A stretch of 64,000 nucleotides of DNA, taken from assembly GCA_038030265.1 (NCBI GenBank), contig CM075942.1, positions 11,428,029 through 11,492,028 on the forward strand, given 5' to 3'. Positions 1 to 13,684 of the stretch are shown in pieces. The notes under the pieces are model-generated. The model saw only the letters and a program-made list of their open reading frames with translations. It searched no databases and was not told the DNA's origin. This stretch comes from Corythucha ciliata (taxonomy: Eukaryota > Arthropoda > Insecta > Hemiptera > Tingidae). The position numbers were made by a program, and so were the translations under genes. Position 1 is the first letter of the stretch. Each line of letters opens with the position of its first letter.

Positions 1-1990
1 GACCCCCGCCCCCCCGTCGTCTAAATCTTATTCCGTTGCTTTCTGTCATCTCCGATCGTTGCCTCCAAACGAAAGGGGTTTAAAATCGGGGAAGGGAGGG
101 CCTGGCGACAAATTCTTTCCAGTGGGGAATATCAAAAATGTGTGCGCTGAAGTATAGTCAAGAGATTGGTGGATAGGAGTGTGTTGGGGGGTATAGTTAA
201 CACGACTTGATGGGAATGTGCGTGATTCGATACAATTTGTCTTGAACAAACCGCGAAGGGGGGTGGTTATCACCCCCTTGCTCTCCTCTTATAGCCTGGG
301 TAAATCTGTCTTTTTAGGTCTTTAAACCGTTACATTTTAGGTTCCTTAACTGTTGCAGTTGAAATTGATAGCAATCAGACAAAACAAAAATGGTGGTGGA
401 TCTAAAAACTTATGCTTTATTCAAATCTCTCACAATTGAAGAAGTCTGAAATTGAACTGAGTCTCAGTCATACAAGGATTACCACTCTCCTGCCCATGGA
501 ATCGTTCGTTTTATCCGTTAAAATACCCCCACCCACCCTGGAATACCTGTGTTGTGTTTAAAGCAATGATGATATTTTTGAGATGAAATAAAAATAAAGT
601 TAAAGTATAAACAGTAATGGGTTGTATGGCAGGGAGGGAGGATGGAAGAGATAAAGTCACGCGATATACCCCGATTCCCGTGTTTTTTTTTTAGATCCCG
701 CTCGCCCTACTTACACAATTTTTTTTCCAGCTCACACTCACCCCTATTTTTTTTCTCTCTCTCTCCAATCCTCTAGGGGTTGATGCTTTACCCATCTCAG
801 TCTTCGTGAAAACTTTTCATGAGGGAAGTCAGAGGTTAGATGGCAATATGAGGGTTTTTAGTGGCGGTGAAGGGGAAAGGTGCAGGAAAAACTTACGTCT
901 TTTGCTCGGGTCTAACTAGCCGAGGCAAAGCGCGTTTCATTTGCCCCGAGTGTTGATCTCTTTTAACTGTCGTTATTTTCCATTTGTCGGAAGGGCTCTG
1001 GAAAAAAAGGCGAGGAAAAAAAAAAAAAAAATGAATTTGTTAGCACGTAGGATTCAATTTTTTCCTGAATGCCCCGCACCTCGGATCCACCAACCGTGGC
1101 ACAATAAGAACGGTAGGAGCAGGGAGTTGTAATGTTGGTGATGGGTGGGGGTGGGGGCGTTTGCGTAGGCAAGAGTGAAGGATAATCTTAGATTTTACAT
1201 TATGTATCGGATCTATACGGAGAAAAGTGAAGAGAGGGCGAGAAAAGCGCGCAAACTCTTGACCAAAAGACGCCCCCATCCACGCTTTGTCCATTTCCCC
1301 CCTCCCCCCTCGACTGTCCCCTTAACCCAACACAGCCAGCCGATCCCTTTTCACAATGTTCGTGATATTTGCCCTCTCGCTCGCTTGTCCATTTCACACG
1401 AAAAAGCGTGGTGAATAGGGAGGAAGGCTATTCTGGGACGGGGGGAAGAGGGGTGGTCCAGCTTCCCGTTCCCGAATCCCTCACTTCTCCTAAAATAAGC
1501 ATATAATATACATACACTTCTTTCCCAGCTATTTTCTCTCCCCTTTCTTTTCACAGCATTTTCTAACTCCCCCCCCCCCACCCATCTCTTACATTATTCG
1601 ATTTTTGTCTCGATGGCACTGGGAAAATATTAGAAGGCTCTTTTCTTGTTATTTTTATACAACCAATTTCTACATTTTCCCCTTCTCGATCTCGAGTACC
1701 AGAAAAGCCTCAAGCGTCTTCAACCCAGCTGCGTTTAAATTGTATTCATCACTTAAGTTGTCAGATAAACGAAAGTACAAATATAGCCAAACAGCTTCCA
1801 AGATTTTAGAAATTTGCGTGTTAGATAAATGTTTGGAGCGGGGAATATTTTACTCAAATTGAAATATTTGCTTGATGGGAGGTGGAGGGGTGACTCATTA
1901 CGTGTAGGCGATGCAAAGAAAATAGTCAAGGGAATGGCTGTCCAAAGTTCCTGCGTCGTTGCGTGCCTCTTCTTGAATTAACATCTTCTA
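1..1990. other. Intergenic or intronic DNA without a recognised gene
   Basis: All open frames here are short, lack recognisable domains and overlap on both strands. The stretch is marked by C, G and A homopolymers and by polypyrimidine tracts (about 715-775 and 1,290-1,320). I see no exon with convincing splice sites and no repeat shared with the rest of the window. Confidence 0.5.
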
Positions 1991-1993
1991 TAG

Positions 1994-2203
1994 CTCACGC
2001 AAAAATGTCACCCTGACGACCAAACTTTTACCCCCCCCCCTCACGGTGTGAATCGCAAAATTTATCACTTCGAATCAATCGATTCCAAACCACGACCGTC
2101 TGGCTGCGAATACTTTTTTTTTTTTTTATCTTTCAATCCTTCGAAAACCAATTACACCCGCCATTTATAATAGCTCAAAATATCTGTTGGCAGCCGGTCA
2201 GAG
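1994..2203. repeat. Direct repeat R1, left copy (about 200 bp)
   Basis: This block starts AGCTCACGCAAAAATGTCAC and ends near TGTTGGCAGCCGGTCA. It is repeated in the same orientation at 4,666-4,848 with scattered substitutions and homopolymer length differences. The two copies bracket the SINE-like pair and the alpha array at 2,204-4,665. The ends do not follow the TG...CA rule, so these are not obvious LTRs. They may be two copies of a dispersed repeat or the result of a tandem duplication. Confidence 0.75.
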
Positions 2204-2355
2204 GTCCCTGTCTCTCACCTCACCAAATCTCGCTTCAAAACGTAATTCTCCTCCAAAAAAAAGGTCTCTCATTCTTCACAAAGCCCATCGGTTTTTACTC
2301 TTCAAACAGCTACTGCTTCACAAAAATTTGTAAAATCCCGAGACTATTGCACTCT

Positions 2356-2457
2356 GAAAAATTGCACCGAAGGTGCGGTCCAGTCTCCGTTTCGACCTCA
2401 GACCTTCAGCTACCTGAGCTACTCGGTCCTGGTCTCATCAGCCCGGCCAGTGAGCCG
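2356..2457 (-). repeat. SINE-like repeat, copy 1 (tRNA-like on minus strand)
   Basis: This 102-bp block is nearly identical to 2,708-2,809, with starts 352 bp apart. On the minus strand it contains AGTAGCTCAGGTAGC, which resembles a Pol III A box, followed by GGTCGAAAC, a weak B-box match. A perfect hairpin, GCACC-TTC-GGTGC, lies at its end. The 250 bp between the copies is GC-rich and has no gene. The pair could be a SINE dimer or a small element with terminal direct repeats; the tRNA ancestry is an inference. Confidence 0.6.
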
Positions 2458-2707
2458 AGTACGAAGCCGATGGGCCACCCTTCGCCGGGAACGGAGTTGC
2501 GACTACACTATTCGATCCCCGTCCCTGCTGCTCCACCCGGCCGCTGCAAAACCGAGTCAGGGGAGAGACCCTGCTCACCGCAGGACCGATGCAGAACCGC
2601 GAGGGCGAAACGGGGACTTTATGGGGGATGTTGTCGCTAGGCGCCGCACGGCCGAGTTCAATAAAGAACGACAAAGATGTTTGGGGCAGGACCCGCCAAA
2701 CAATCAC

Positions 2708-2809
2708 GAAAAATTACACCGAAGGTGCGGTCCAGTCTCCGTTTCGACCTCAGACCTCCAGCTACCTGAGCTACTCGGTCCTGGTCTCATCAGCCCGGCA
2801 ATTGAGCCG
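2708..2809 (-). repeat. SINE-like repeat, copy 2
   Basis: Second copy of the 102-bp block at 2,356-2,457, in the same orientation. It differs by a few substitutions, for example TTGCACC to TTACACC and GGCCAGTGAG to GGCAATTGAG. Confidence 0.6.
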
Positions 2810-3179
2810 GGTGGATGTTCAATGGAGAGCAATTGCACTCCATTTGAAAGCTGACAAAATGAGGAAGTTCCTCCAATAAACCCAAAAAAAGATTTTCCTT
2901 TAAGGAGTAAAGAAAATCGCAGCTGAAAACCAAGGATGAAAAAACATCACTTTCCTGCAGCTTTAGCACCCTGAGGAAATGGCCAAATTCACAATATACA
3001 ATACAGTCATTTTGAAGACATTTTTGAGCCATTTCGAATGACCCAGTTAGTTTTGACCTAGAATTGATTCTAGAGCGGCCGGGAGCAAGTATTTCGGAAA
3101 AAAAGGCAGCCCAACGAAAAAATTAAAGATGGTGGAACAACTGTGAATTTAGTAAACTTGGGCCACGAATCAGCTGTAC

Positions 3180-4640
3180 TAATGACCAGTTTTCGGCTGA
3201 GCATCGACCCCTGTATAGCCATAAATTGGCGCTCTATTTTGAATTTTGAGGCACGAGGAGGCTTCTGAAGTTATGCCTTCTGAAGCAGAGCATTGGCGTA
3301 ATTCAATTGAAGCCCCGTCCACACGCTCAAACTTTCCTTCATACTTGAGCAAATTGAGCCCACGCGAGGGTCACACAAGCTCTAAAAACAGTTGAAAATG
3401 AATAGTCTTTTAACTGTTTTTTGAGCTTGGGTGACTCAAAATTCAATTTTGACTTCAAATTCAAAATTGCCACGTTAATTAGTGATTTTCCAAAATTAGC
3501 CGCAAATTTTCAGTTTTTTTTTTTTTTTTTTTTTTTTTTTCATTTTCATTTTAAGGGCTGCATTAACAATTCCTTTTTACTCTTAGCTATGGATTAGGGT
3601 TTTTCCTCAGTTTTAGCCGTGAATTAGCGGTTTTTTTTTTTTACCGATAGCCATGAATTTGGGTTTTTTCTCAAATTTTGTGACAAATAAATAGCCTTCA
3701 GAAGCCACGAACTGGCGTGGCAAAATTTTGAATTTTGAACACAAATTAAAATTTGTCTCCATTTTAGCCGCGAATTAGCGCTTTTTCTTAATTTTGCAGC
3801 AAAGTAGATATTTTTCAATTTTTGCAACAAATTGGCGTTTTCCTCAATTTATAGCAGCGAATTATTAGCACTTTATCTCAATTTGACCGGAAGAAAATTA
3901 GCGTTTCTCTTACTTTTAGCCGCGCTAATTATTGGCTTTGCAAAAGAAGTGTTTTTTTTTTTTTTTTTTTTTTTCCACTCCAGCCCTGCATTAGGTAACA
4001 GTTTCCTTTCACTTTAAGCAATGTATTAGTGCTTTACCTCCGTTTTAGCTGAGAATTAGCTGGTTGTTTCCCCTATAGCTTTGAATTGGCGCTTTTTCGC
4101 AATTGTTGCCACGCCAATAATGACCTTCAGAATCCTCGAATTGACGAATATTAGACGCAAATTGAAATTGTTGTATATTTTAGGCATGAATTACGAGTTT
4201 GTACTACCTAGACTTTACCCGCGAATTAGTGATTTTCCTAGTGTTTTTTCTCAATTTTAGCTGCTTAACTAAATGTTTTCCTTTTTCTACAGCAGCGAAT
4301 TTTGCGCTTTTTTTTCTCAATTTGAGCTGAAAATTAGCGTTTCTTTTTTTTATGCGCTCTATTTAGCGATCTTCCAAAATCATCCGCAAATTAGCCGGAG
4401 TTTTTACATTTTAGCCCGGCGTTACCAATTTTTTTTTTGTCACTTTAAGCAATTCTAGCTATGGATTAGCGCTTTCTTTCCATTTTATAGCAGGGAATTA
4501 GCACTTGTCTTAATTTGTACTGAAAGTTATCATTTTTATTCCTAGATGTGGCGATATTTCCTAATTTTTGCCACAAATTGGCATTTTTCTACAATTTTAG
4601 CAAGGGATTAGCACTTTTTCTCAAATTGAGCTTCGATAAA
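3180..4640 (-). repeat. Alpha tandem-repeat array (reverse orientation)
   Basis: A degenerate array of units of roughly 28-32 bp. Read on the plus strand, the recurring words are GCGAATTAGCG, TTTTTCTCAATTTTAGCC and their variants. The minus-strand unit reads approximately CTAAAATTGAGAAAAACGCT followed by AATTCGCGG. Long T runs (about 3,514-3,540 and 3,950-3,975) interrupt it. The same unit recurs at 22,440-22,660, 24,100-24,440, 30,300-30,900, 38,340-38,440, 40,620-40,819 and 41,825-44,640. It has no coding capacity. Unit identity and period were judged by eye. Confidence 0.8.
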
Positions 4641-4665
4641 TTGGACTTGGTAGTCCTATCTGCAG

Positions 4666-4848
4666 CTCACGCAAAAATGTCACCCTGATGATTAAACTTT
4701 TACCTCCCCCCCCCCCTTATTAATCGCAATCGATACCAAATCACGACCGTCTGCTGGGAAGACTTTTTTTTATCTTTCAATTCTTTGAAAACCAATTACA
4801 CCCACCATTTATAAACTAGCTCAAAATATCTGTTGGCAGCTGGTCATA
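4666..4848. repeat. Direct repeat R1, right copy
   Basis: Second copy of the block at 1,994-2,203. It starts with the same AGCTCACGCAAAAATGTCAC and ends TGTTGGCAGCTGGTCA. It abuts the end of the reverse alpha array. Confidence 0.75.
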
Positions 4849-4869
4849 AAGCAGTTAAGGCAATCGATG

Positions 4870-7800
4870 GTTAAAGGCTGGAAAAGAGGGGGGGGGTACT
4901 GGTCGAACCATCCTGATGGCTTTTGTCTTCAAATTGTTAAAAGGATGAGAAAAATACAAGGTTCGTTCGAAAAAAAGAGTCCGTGGGAGGGAGAATGAGA
5001 GGAAGTGAGTAAAAAGTGAGTACGGAGTTTCTTCTTCCGATTTACAGTTTCATAAATTGACGATGGTCGTAAAATTGATTCGAAAGCCATAAAAAACCCT
5101 CTAGGAATTAAATAATTATACTTTAATGGCTAGGACGGGAATTTCAAAGTGTCCAGTATAACTCTGTGGACACTTTGGATGTTTAAGTTTTCTGGTTACA
5201 ACTTCCCATCTCTCATTATATCTTGGAAGACCTCCCTCCCTCATCGATCGCCACTCTTCATACATTAAACTGACTTCCCGTCACAGGAACAGATTACCCC
5301 CGCCCCCACCAATTCCACCAGAATCACAAGCAGATATACGGTGGGAGGGGAAGAGCTGACAATATCGAGCTACGACGAGGGTGTTGGCGATTTTGCTATT
5401 AAAAATGTCTTATTCAAACTATTGGGATGCGGTCCGGATGGGGTTAAACTTGTAAACTTGACTGAATTGTAGAGGGTTTGGTTTGCACTCGGCTTTGAGG
5501 TTTTCACAGTGGTCATCCTCTATAAAAGGGATTCAAATGTTTTACGTGATATTCGTTTGGGTGGTAGGGCGTTAGGGTAAAGATTTTGTCGATCTAATCG
5601 AATCATTTCCACCTCCAAGAGAATTTTGAAGTGTATAAGAGAATGGAAAGAATGATTTAGATTTAAGCCTCTAAATAGGGCCAACCCTATTGAAAGACTC
5701 GGAAATAGGGAGGGTCGAAATACTTCCAATCTTTTCTCGCCCTTTTACCCTGACAACAACGTTTCCTCCGGTTTAATGAATTTTCTATAGTTTTCACTGC
5801 ATTTTTTTATATTCCCACCATTTAAGAAGTACACATTTTCCAACACCTTCTGGGTTATGTAACAAGCGCAATAAACTGCGGTTCTATTTTTCGGCAAGTT
5901 ATTTGCTAATCATGCATCGCTGTTTTATCCCCAATGTTATCCCCCAATGTCAAGCGATGTGAGCAGTTTTCAAGCGAGGGAAAAGAGTGAGATTTCCATG
6001 GATGTCCAGAATGGAAAGTTAGGGCTCCCAAGAAATTCGCGAAATCGATCCAAACTTTCTCACCCTTTCTCATTCTCCTCCCACTAATTTAATGGGAGGC
6101 CTGCTTGCTTCGTTGGCTATGAGTATAAAGGGCTATGTAATGGGGTGGGGGGGGGGTTGGAGATGGCCGCAGAATCGCGAAGGTATTTTTATAAGAGAAA
6201 CGTGCTTCCTAAAGGGATGGACTATGGGGTGAGGGTTGGCTGTGAAATAAATTATATTTTAAGGTTTTGTGAAGTAGAGAGTTAGGGATCATCTTGGAGT
6301 CATTAAAGAGGGTTAAGGAGATAGACTCGGGGGAAAAATCCGATTCGAGAGGAAACAAGTATTTCGCACCCTAACCCTTAAACTCTTTAAACAGTTTAAA
6401 ACCCTCCTCAATTGAAGTAAAAGTTATTTTCGCGAAGGGGTTTTCCCAGGGTTTTTGAAGGCAGAGAGCAAGAGTTGAGAAGGAAGGCCGGCAAAGCGTT
6501 AAAAGGGGAAGAGCGGGTAACCGGGCCGAAGGGGTGCTTTCCATGGAAGGAAACTGAGCGGTCAGGAGCTGTGGAGGAGGGGTAGGTGGGAAAGCTCCCT
6601 TTTCACTCCTCCGCTCACTCCTTCCTCTCGACGGCGATATTCAAATGTCCAGGGTTGTGTCCAGTAAGGAAACGGACGAGGGGTAGAATCAATACTGGAC
6701 TCAGGGAGGCAGCAGCTTCTCTCTCACTCTTTCTCCTTTTCTGACTCCTTTCCCTCTCGCTCTGGTCTTTCTCTTCTCTCGTCCACCGCTTTTCCCTTCT
6801 TACCAAGCTTCACTCCTCCCCCTCCCCCCTATACCATATACCCTTCACGTTTCGCTCACCTCCCTCCCCCCCCTTGTTCTGGACTCTCCCCGAACGCAAT
6901 TTACATACGAATTATGTCCGAGCTCTCCGGGACTTGGGAAACGTTACCAAGGCTTTCGGGCTTCTCCTCCCTCCTTCAGCGCCTTTGGTATCCCTTCAAC
7001 TTCGCCCCCTTTTCCAAGATTCTCCCCTTCAATCGATTGCAATTGCCCCGGCCCCCCCGCAGGGAAAATTCGAGATAGACCTCCGGACCCTTTCCCCCCT
7101 TTCCATTTCTCTATTAATTAACGCCGTTCCCTTATTTGAATATTGTTATTACGGTTTTTTTTTCTTACATTTAAATTTAATTGCATTTCCCTGAGATCCA
7201 CTTCCTTCATTTCACTTTACAATGTATACCTAAAGTGTTTTATTTTAAAATGTAAGAAGCATTTTTCAAAAGGCCCTACTTAGGCAGGGGCTGAAGCCTT
7301 CGTAGAGCCGCTTGAAAAGAGTTTCCTATCTAATACAACACATAAATCGTTGCAAAACGGTCAATTTATTTCGTTAAAGATGGACATTGAAGTGGGGGGG
7401 GGATGCAAATTAAGGAAGATTTACTTTTCGTCTCCCCGAAAATGAAATGCACATATTGTTGAAAGTCCAAGCGGAGAGAAATGGTCCACCGTTAGGAAGG
7501 GGAATGAAGCGGGAATTCTTATTTGAACAGAAAATCATTCGTCCGACGGAGTGAAGACAGAAGCGTAGGGGAACGGACATCCCTTCACACTTCAGTCCCT
7601 TCATCAGGATACCTTTTCCTGCGGACGGCACACGGAAAGGGAAGAGGAAAGGCCGGAAATGTTCACTCTTGCATTTTACTCAATGCCCCTTCCATAGCTT
7701 GTTAGGGCATGACTTTCTCTCTCTTTTTTTTGCATCAATTTGTTAGAATCGAAGTCCGAGACGTCAATTTTATTATAAAGATGACCAAGTCCCCCCCCCT

Positions 7801-10800
7801 CCTTTTATCCAATCTCCTCCTACCATCCTCGGACTAAGGTTTAACAATGTAAAATTAATTTGCATAAACAAGACTATCAGCCCACGCTCCCCGCGTCTCT
7901 TTCACAATTCGCTATTTTACAAGATCCCCCCTTTTACCATCGCCCCCATTTTCAATCGTTTTACACCGTTGGTCCATTCCCTTTTCATCCATCCCCCTTT
8001 CCTCGCCCGTCATCTTCTCCTTCACCACTGCCGCCCTCCTTCGCACCACTCACACCCCCTAAACTCAAAAAAGGGTGGAGAGATGACCGCCGTGTTAGCG
8101 ATTCCTCCTTTTCGGGCCAAAAGTAAACGGGTGTGAGGTACCCCCCCAACCCACGACTTCACTATGGTGAAAACCTCATCTCCTCAAACCCCCCCTCCCC
8201 TTCACTCCTCTTCATCACTAACACAGCATCGGCGTCGTTTTCGCTAAGATCAATAAACCTCGATAGTTTCAGGTAAGCAAATTTCACGAAAGGAAATAGC
8301 CGCTCCCCTTTTTGAAAATCCCCCACCCACACTCCCGCGTTCGTTTTTTGCCGTCAGGTTGATACCATTCTCATTAAAATTGACCCCCTCTGTTTAGACT
8401 TTGCTCTTCAGACTCTGAGCAGTTGTCTTTGCTGTCGGTGAAGGATGCGAAGAAAATTGTTAAAAAGAAAAGAGCGTGAACAAAGAAAAAAAAGGGGGGA
8501 AGAAAATGGACGATGCATGGTGAAAACTGTCTAACCCTCGTCATTTTCAGAAAACCGGAATAATGTTAAATTATTCCTTTAGCCAAGGCGTTAAAAAAGT
8601 GGCGCAGAAATTTTAACGATGTTCCTATGTGTGAAATACTTTCAAAACATTACTTAATTTCGCACATTTCTGTCGGAAACTTTGTAAAATTAGGCCTTAC
8701 CACCTCGAACAGAATCGAATGGGATTAGGTGGCTTATTATTGAACCTTACAAGAATCACTTGTTCGAAAAAAGGGAATCAACCAAACTCCAAACTGGAAG
8801 TTTCTTTTGGCACACAAAAATGGCAAGTCTGTTCTATAAAGTTGCTGTCTATTTCACGAATATAAGCGACAGGAAATTGAGCCATATTTGTTTATATGGA
8901 ACTGGATATTTTGCACCACAAGTATAAATTTTCATAGATTTAAAGAGGCTGTTCGATTTTTTAACAGGAATGGTTATCTGCCACCGCCACCAACCTGTCC
9001 ATTCCTGCTCTTCTCAAATCCTTGGACATAATTCCAGTCCCATATAGGATGAACGGAGAAACCACAAATTGTTGTTTTTTCCCCTCTTTCTCTAGCATTA
9101 TTATCAACAGTTCGAATCACGCACCCCCTCTTTCTCGCCATTGTGACACGGGAAACGTTCAGACGTTCATCTTGTCATTTACACCTATACTTCCTCTCAT
9201 CCTCTACCTCGCCCCTTCCGGCCAAACTATCGAATACGCCATTCCAGGACAGGGACAAAAGAAACGACATTCGTCAGTAAATCTTGTCCGCGTCACCAAC
9301 CATTTACCAATGATATAGACGCAGCTTATTTTCACGAAAAAGGAAGCAGGGGATATAAGAACATAAAAAAACAACATTTTTATCCTTTTAACCCATTCCC
9401 CCTACTGTTTTTTTTCTTTTTAGTGGAAAATGGTGGTTTTAAACGAGAAAGCAATTAAGATTTTTAAAACGCTTACAAAAAATGTCAAAAAATAGCCGGG
9501 AATTTCTTTTTAGCGTTATTGTTATAATTAAGACGTGGCAAGTTGCGAGTGTGGACTTTGCGTAGGGGGAAAAGGGTAGGGCGGACGGGTGAAGTTCATG
9601 CGTATACTAACGACCAAAAGGGAAATTTTACTTGAATGTGGAAATGGGGGAAAGGGAAGTTGTGCAGATGAGATGAGAAAATGTGTGGTGAGAGGGGGGT
9701 GATGATGATGATGATGATGAAGAAGAAGAGGAGTGAAGCTGAGAGTTGCCCGGTCCGAGGAGAGGAGCAAGAGAGTGAGAGAGGCAAAAGCCCGCCTTTG
9801 CCGCCTCTTCGACCACCCTCCGAAACTCACCTTGCATACTGAACAGGGGGGCGGCTTAAAGGGGTGAGCGTTGCTGAGAGAGCGAAAGAAAGAGATGAAA
9901 ATGGCTAAGGGAGGGACTTTTCTGTCTCTCTCTCGCGTAGGAGAGTGACCAGTGCATAAGAAGGGCTCTGGGATCAATACCCAGAGCCTATCTGGCCTTC
10001 CTCTTCCTCCTCCGCTTCTTCAATTTCCCCCATCCCCCCCTCAAGATCATTCTCTCTCTTTGGGGGTCCTAAAATGCCTTCTAAAAAACCCCCCCTTTAT
10101 AGCTTTTCTCCTATAATGTTCACCCTTCTTCATCCCTTAACCATCTTCATTATTCATTAAAAAAAAAAAAAAGACCAAAGCCGAGCACGTGTCTTTCAGA
10201 AAAATAAAAGCTAGCGTGAGCCAGTCAGCGGGGCTACCTTTTACGCCGTTTTTTACTCCCAATTTTTGGGACTCACGGGCCCTTTTGCTCCCTTTCTGAT
10301 TAAATTTGAAATACACCAGGCCAGTGTAACAATGCTACCAGACGGAATCGTGAAATAAAACTTAATCTGACAGGTTGTAATGGGTGAACGGGAGCTAAAA
10401 ACAGAGGAGTGCGGCTATAAATTCGTTATAGGGAGAAAAATAAGTTTATTGGGACTTGTTATAAATATTTTAATGCTGAACTCGAACAAAATAAAAACAA
10501 AACAATTTACGGTGCTGAGAGGGGGGGGGGGCAGTCGAAAGACCATTTTGTCAGTACGTCATTTCTAAGTGAGACGAATTGAGTGTGTCTTGTCTTGCGT
10601 CAATTCGAGTCTTCACTCGATCACTATGTCAGAAAAACGTAGGGAGGACTCAGAAGTTGGGATATGAAAGATCGCGAGCCAAACAGCTCCCCTCCCCCCA
10701 CACATTACACAGCGTCCAAACGTCAATCTCCCGTAAAAACCCCTCTTTTTTTTTATTCTTTGTTCCACTCGTAGTAAAAACGGCACGAAAGGGCAGAAAA

Positions 10801-12030
10801 AAAAAAAATTAAAATGTTCTCGTCTCGACTCTACGACCCACGGCGGGATAAAAGGTAGGGAACATCATCAATGAATCCCTTCAACCCTTCCCCACACTTT
10901 TCCCATCGTACCCATCCCTGACACCATTGACGGGTCTGGGGTATGAAGGGTTTCAGATGAGACGCGCCGAGGGGTGGGGGGAGTTTTGCGGGATGGAAAG
11001 GGTTTGAGGGCAAATCTTTCCGTCTCGAGCGTCGAAATTCATAACCGCTGAAAAGGGATGATGCAAGGGCAGGGAGGGGGAAAACACTGAGGTAGACGAG
11101 AGGGGGGTTTAAAAGAGAAGAGAGAAACGACCTTGCCCCTCATCATGGTCTTTACCCTTCGGTCTCCGCCCGACCCATCCTTTTACCATTTCAAGGTCAG
11201 GGTCGTACCGCGGGGGCGGTATGGATGTGAAGTGGAGGGAGGGGTTTCGGTAGTTGGAAAGAGGGTCTCCCCTGCGAGAGGGGGTTAAAAAAAAGGAAAA
11301 GGTACCCATAGGGCCCCCTTCGTCCCTAACCCTTGCAGCCGTGGTGAAACGTCTCAAATCCCCTCCTTTATACCGTTGTCCCGCGAAACCCCGTTCTTAT
11401 ATCCTTAGAAGTAGAAAAGGAAGAGGAAAAAAGGGTTTGAGTAGGGTTGTCTCAACCCGCAAAACTCTTCGATGCGCTCAGGATTTTATTTCTGTCTCAC
11501 TCTTTCTCACAGAGAGAGGGCGCCGCCAGGATGAAAAGGCCTTTCGCACCCCGGCGCCTCTTCATCACGGACGGGGTAAAAGTCTCGTTTACCAAAAACC
11601 ACCTTTCAGGGGCCTTTTAACTCTCTCTCGCTCACTCATTCTATCACTCTCTCAGAGCGAGACAGCGTGTTATTTGTTTCCTCGCCTCTAATTTCATTTA
11701 TCTTTACCAACTCTCCTTCCCAACTCTGATCAATGATCGCAGCAATTAAATTTCATTCTGTTACCAAGCCCATACACATCAAATTCGCGGGTTTTTGGCG
11801 CCGCCATTTCTTCTCGCGCTTTATAAATTAATGACCATCGTGGGAATGTCAAAAATAAGAGCGGGAATCGTATAGTAGCTCAGACCTTTTGTTCTCACTA
11901 CAAAAGACCTCTCCAACACACCTTTGAAGATCCTTTTCGCAAGAGGTGGAACAGGGCATTTATAGTGCGGGTATTGTAATTACGATTCAACGTAGTGCTC
12001 AAAATAATAAAGTGAAACAGGAAGTAGCTT
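4870..12030. other. Long gene-poor stretch, no recognised gene
   Basis: Only short frames without domains occur. A trinucleotide tract, (GAT)n running into (GAA)n, lies at about 9,700-9,733 and produces His-rich and Ser-rich spurious translations. The stretch is rich in poly-C and poly-G runs of 7-12 bases and in polypurine/polypyrimidine segments (about 6,700-6,860, 9,900-10,060 and 11,500-11,700). It could be intron or intergenic DNA of genes outside the window. Confidence 0.45.
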
Positions 12031-12032
12031 AC

Positions 12033-12155
12033 CCAATGTTGTACAGAACACTGGTACATGAATTCGTACACAAAGTTGTAGTCAAATACAGCCGCTCTGG
12101 TTGAGCGAATATTCTGCTTCGTTGTACACAATGGCTTGGCCAGCCGTGAAGAAAT
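12033..12155 (-). CDS. Possible internal exon, function unknown
   Basis: On the minus strand a 123-bp open segment is preceded by an acceptor-like CTATCAG and followed by a good donor, TGG|GTAAGC. Read in phase 0 it gives 41 residues ending in VYEFMYQCSVQHW. It has no recognised domain. A second frame is also open across the same span, so coding is not established. It could be a downstream exon of the ZSWIM2-like gene at 13,685-14,697, which lies on the same strand, or chance. Confidence 0.2.
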
Positions 12156-13684
12156 CTGATAGCTCATATTGTTAAGTAATGGCTCTTCAATTAAATTCGA
12201 AACGTCATAAGTCACAACACTTAACTTTCAAAGAGAACGCCTTTTGGTCAAGACCACTCCCTCCCCCCACCCACCATCTTACATACCCCGTTACTATTCA
12301 TCTCAATCTTGAAACAATCGCTCTGAATCTAATGAAGCAGAAACCCTCCATACCCTTCTCTTGTCGATCACTTCTCTGCTTCAATCATTCAAATTCTCAT
12401 CTTTGTGTTTCAAGCATCCCTCTGGACCGGTCCGAAACTCCATCCAATCCATTTAGCCCCCCAAAACTCAATCAATCTAAAATGAAAATGACCAGAGTAT
12501 TGTTTAGTTGGAAATAACATGGTGAAAAGCCGTGCAAAAAGCCCTCTTTACTCTCCGGTTCTCCTATTCGCTTGACCGTTCTGAAAGACGATCGATATTT
12601 CCATTTAACATAGTAGACCATTTCAGCTGTGTAGAGGGGGGGGGGAAGCTTCGTTTTATAATGGCTTGGACGAAGTAGGAGAACTTGTATAATAAACTAT
12701 ACGAACATGACAGTCTATCTAAGTAAAAAGACATCTCGTCTGAATCTGTGGGGTTCCTTCGCCCAACGCGGTGGCACTCAATCAAAAAGATAATGGGAAG
12801 AGGCACATCTTGGTGGATTTCCCAGTCTTTGGAATGAAGAAACTGTTAAGTGTTTTTGAACAGTTTCTGGGGGCTAAAAGTAAATTGCCTCTCCTTGAAA
12901 TTACTCTGAAATAACGATCTTTCTGCTTCTTGTTGTACTCGGAGAAAACTTGTCGCCTACTAAATGGGAAATATTCCCTCTCCTAAGCCTCTCGGTACCC
13001 CACAAGTTTAAGGCCGTAAGGCTTCGCAAGTTAAGGAACGCGGGCGCACAGCTTGAAAAGTCCACGCACCTTACAAGCGTCCCTTAATTTGCCAACAAAA
13101 AAAGTGATGAAGTAAAGGCAATCGTTAGGTAGTCATTTCAAACAGAATGGACAAGTGAAAAAGGGTGAGGGACAGCACGAATGAAGAGAGTGCGAGAGAG
13201 ATATCCTCACGCCCTCCCCCCCCCCCTTGGTCAACACTATTTTCGTTTTACATCGCCGTTCCACCCTCGCTCAATTCCTTCAACAGTTCCCGTTGCTCCT
13301 TTTCGTCTCTTCCTCAGCTTCTCTCGTCAATCTCCCTTCGTCCTCGCTTCCATATAACGTTTTAGCCCCTTGAAGCTTGTAAAATGCGTGCGCATACGAG
13401 AGAGAGAGTGAGTGAGTGAAAGAGAAAGTCCTTTTCTTCACCCACCGCCTCCTCCGTTTTATTTGCATAGCCCTTGTAAGGTCCGAGGAGAAATATTGGA
13501 CGAAAAGAGGGTTGTCGAGGGTGTGACGAAGGGGCTGGCTGCTGGAGAGAGCGGGTAGTAGTGACCAAGCAGGGAAACTTAACAAAACTCTCCAGCTCAA
13601 TGTAAAATATCACTTAACCGCCAAACCATAAAACTAGACGGAAATTGAAATGAAAACCGTTCGCACAAAAGTAATGAAACTCAC

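Noticed and set aside
9528..9977. 149-codon minus-strand frame with a run of histidines
   Set aside because: The histidine and serine runs come from a (GAT/GAA)n microsatellite; overlapping frames on the same strand are open for the same reason.
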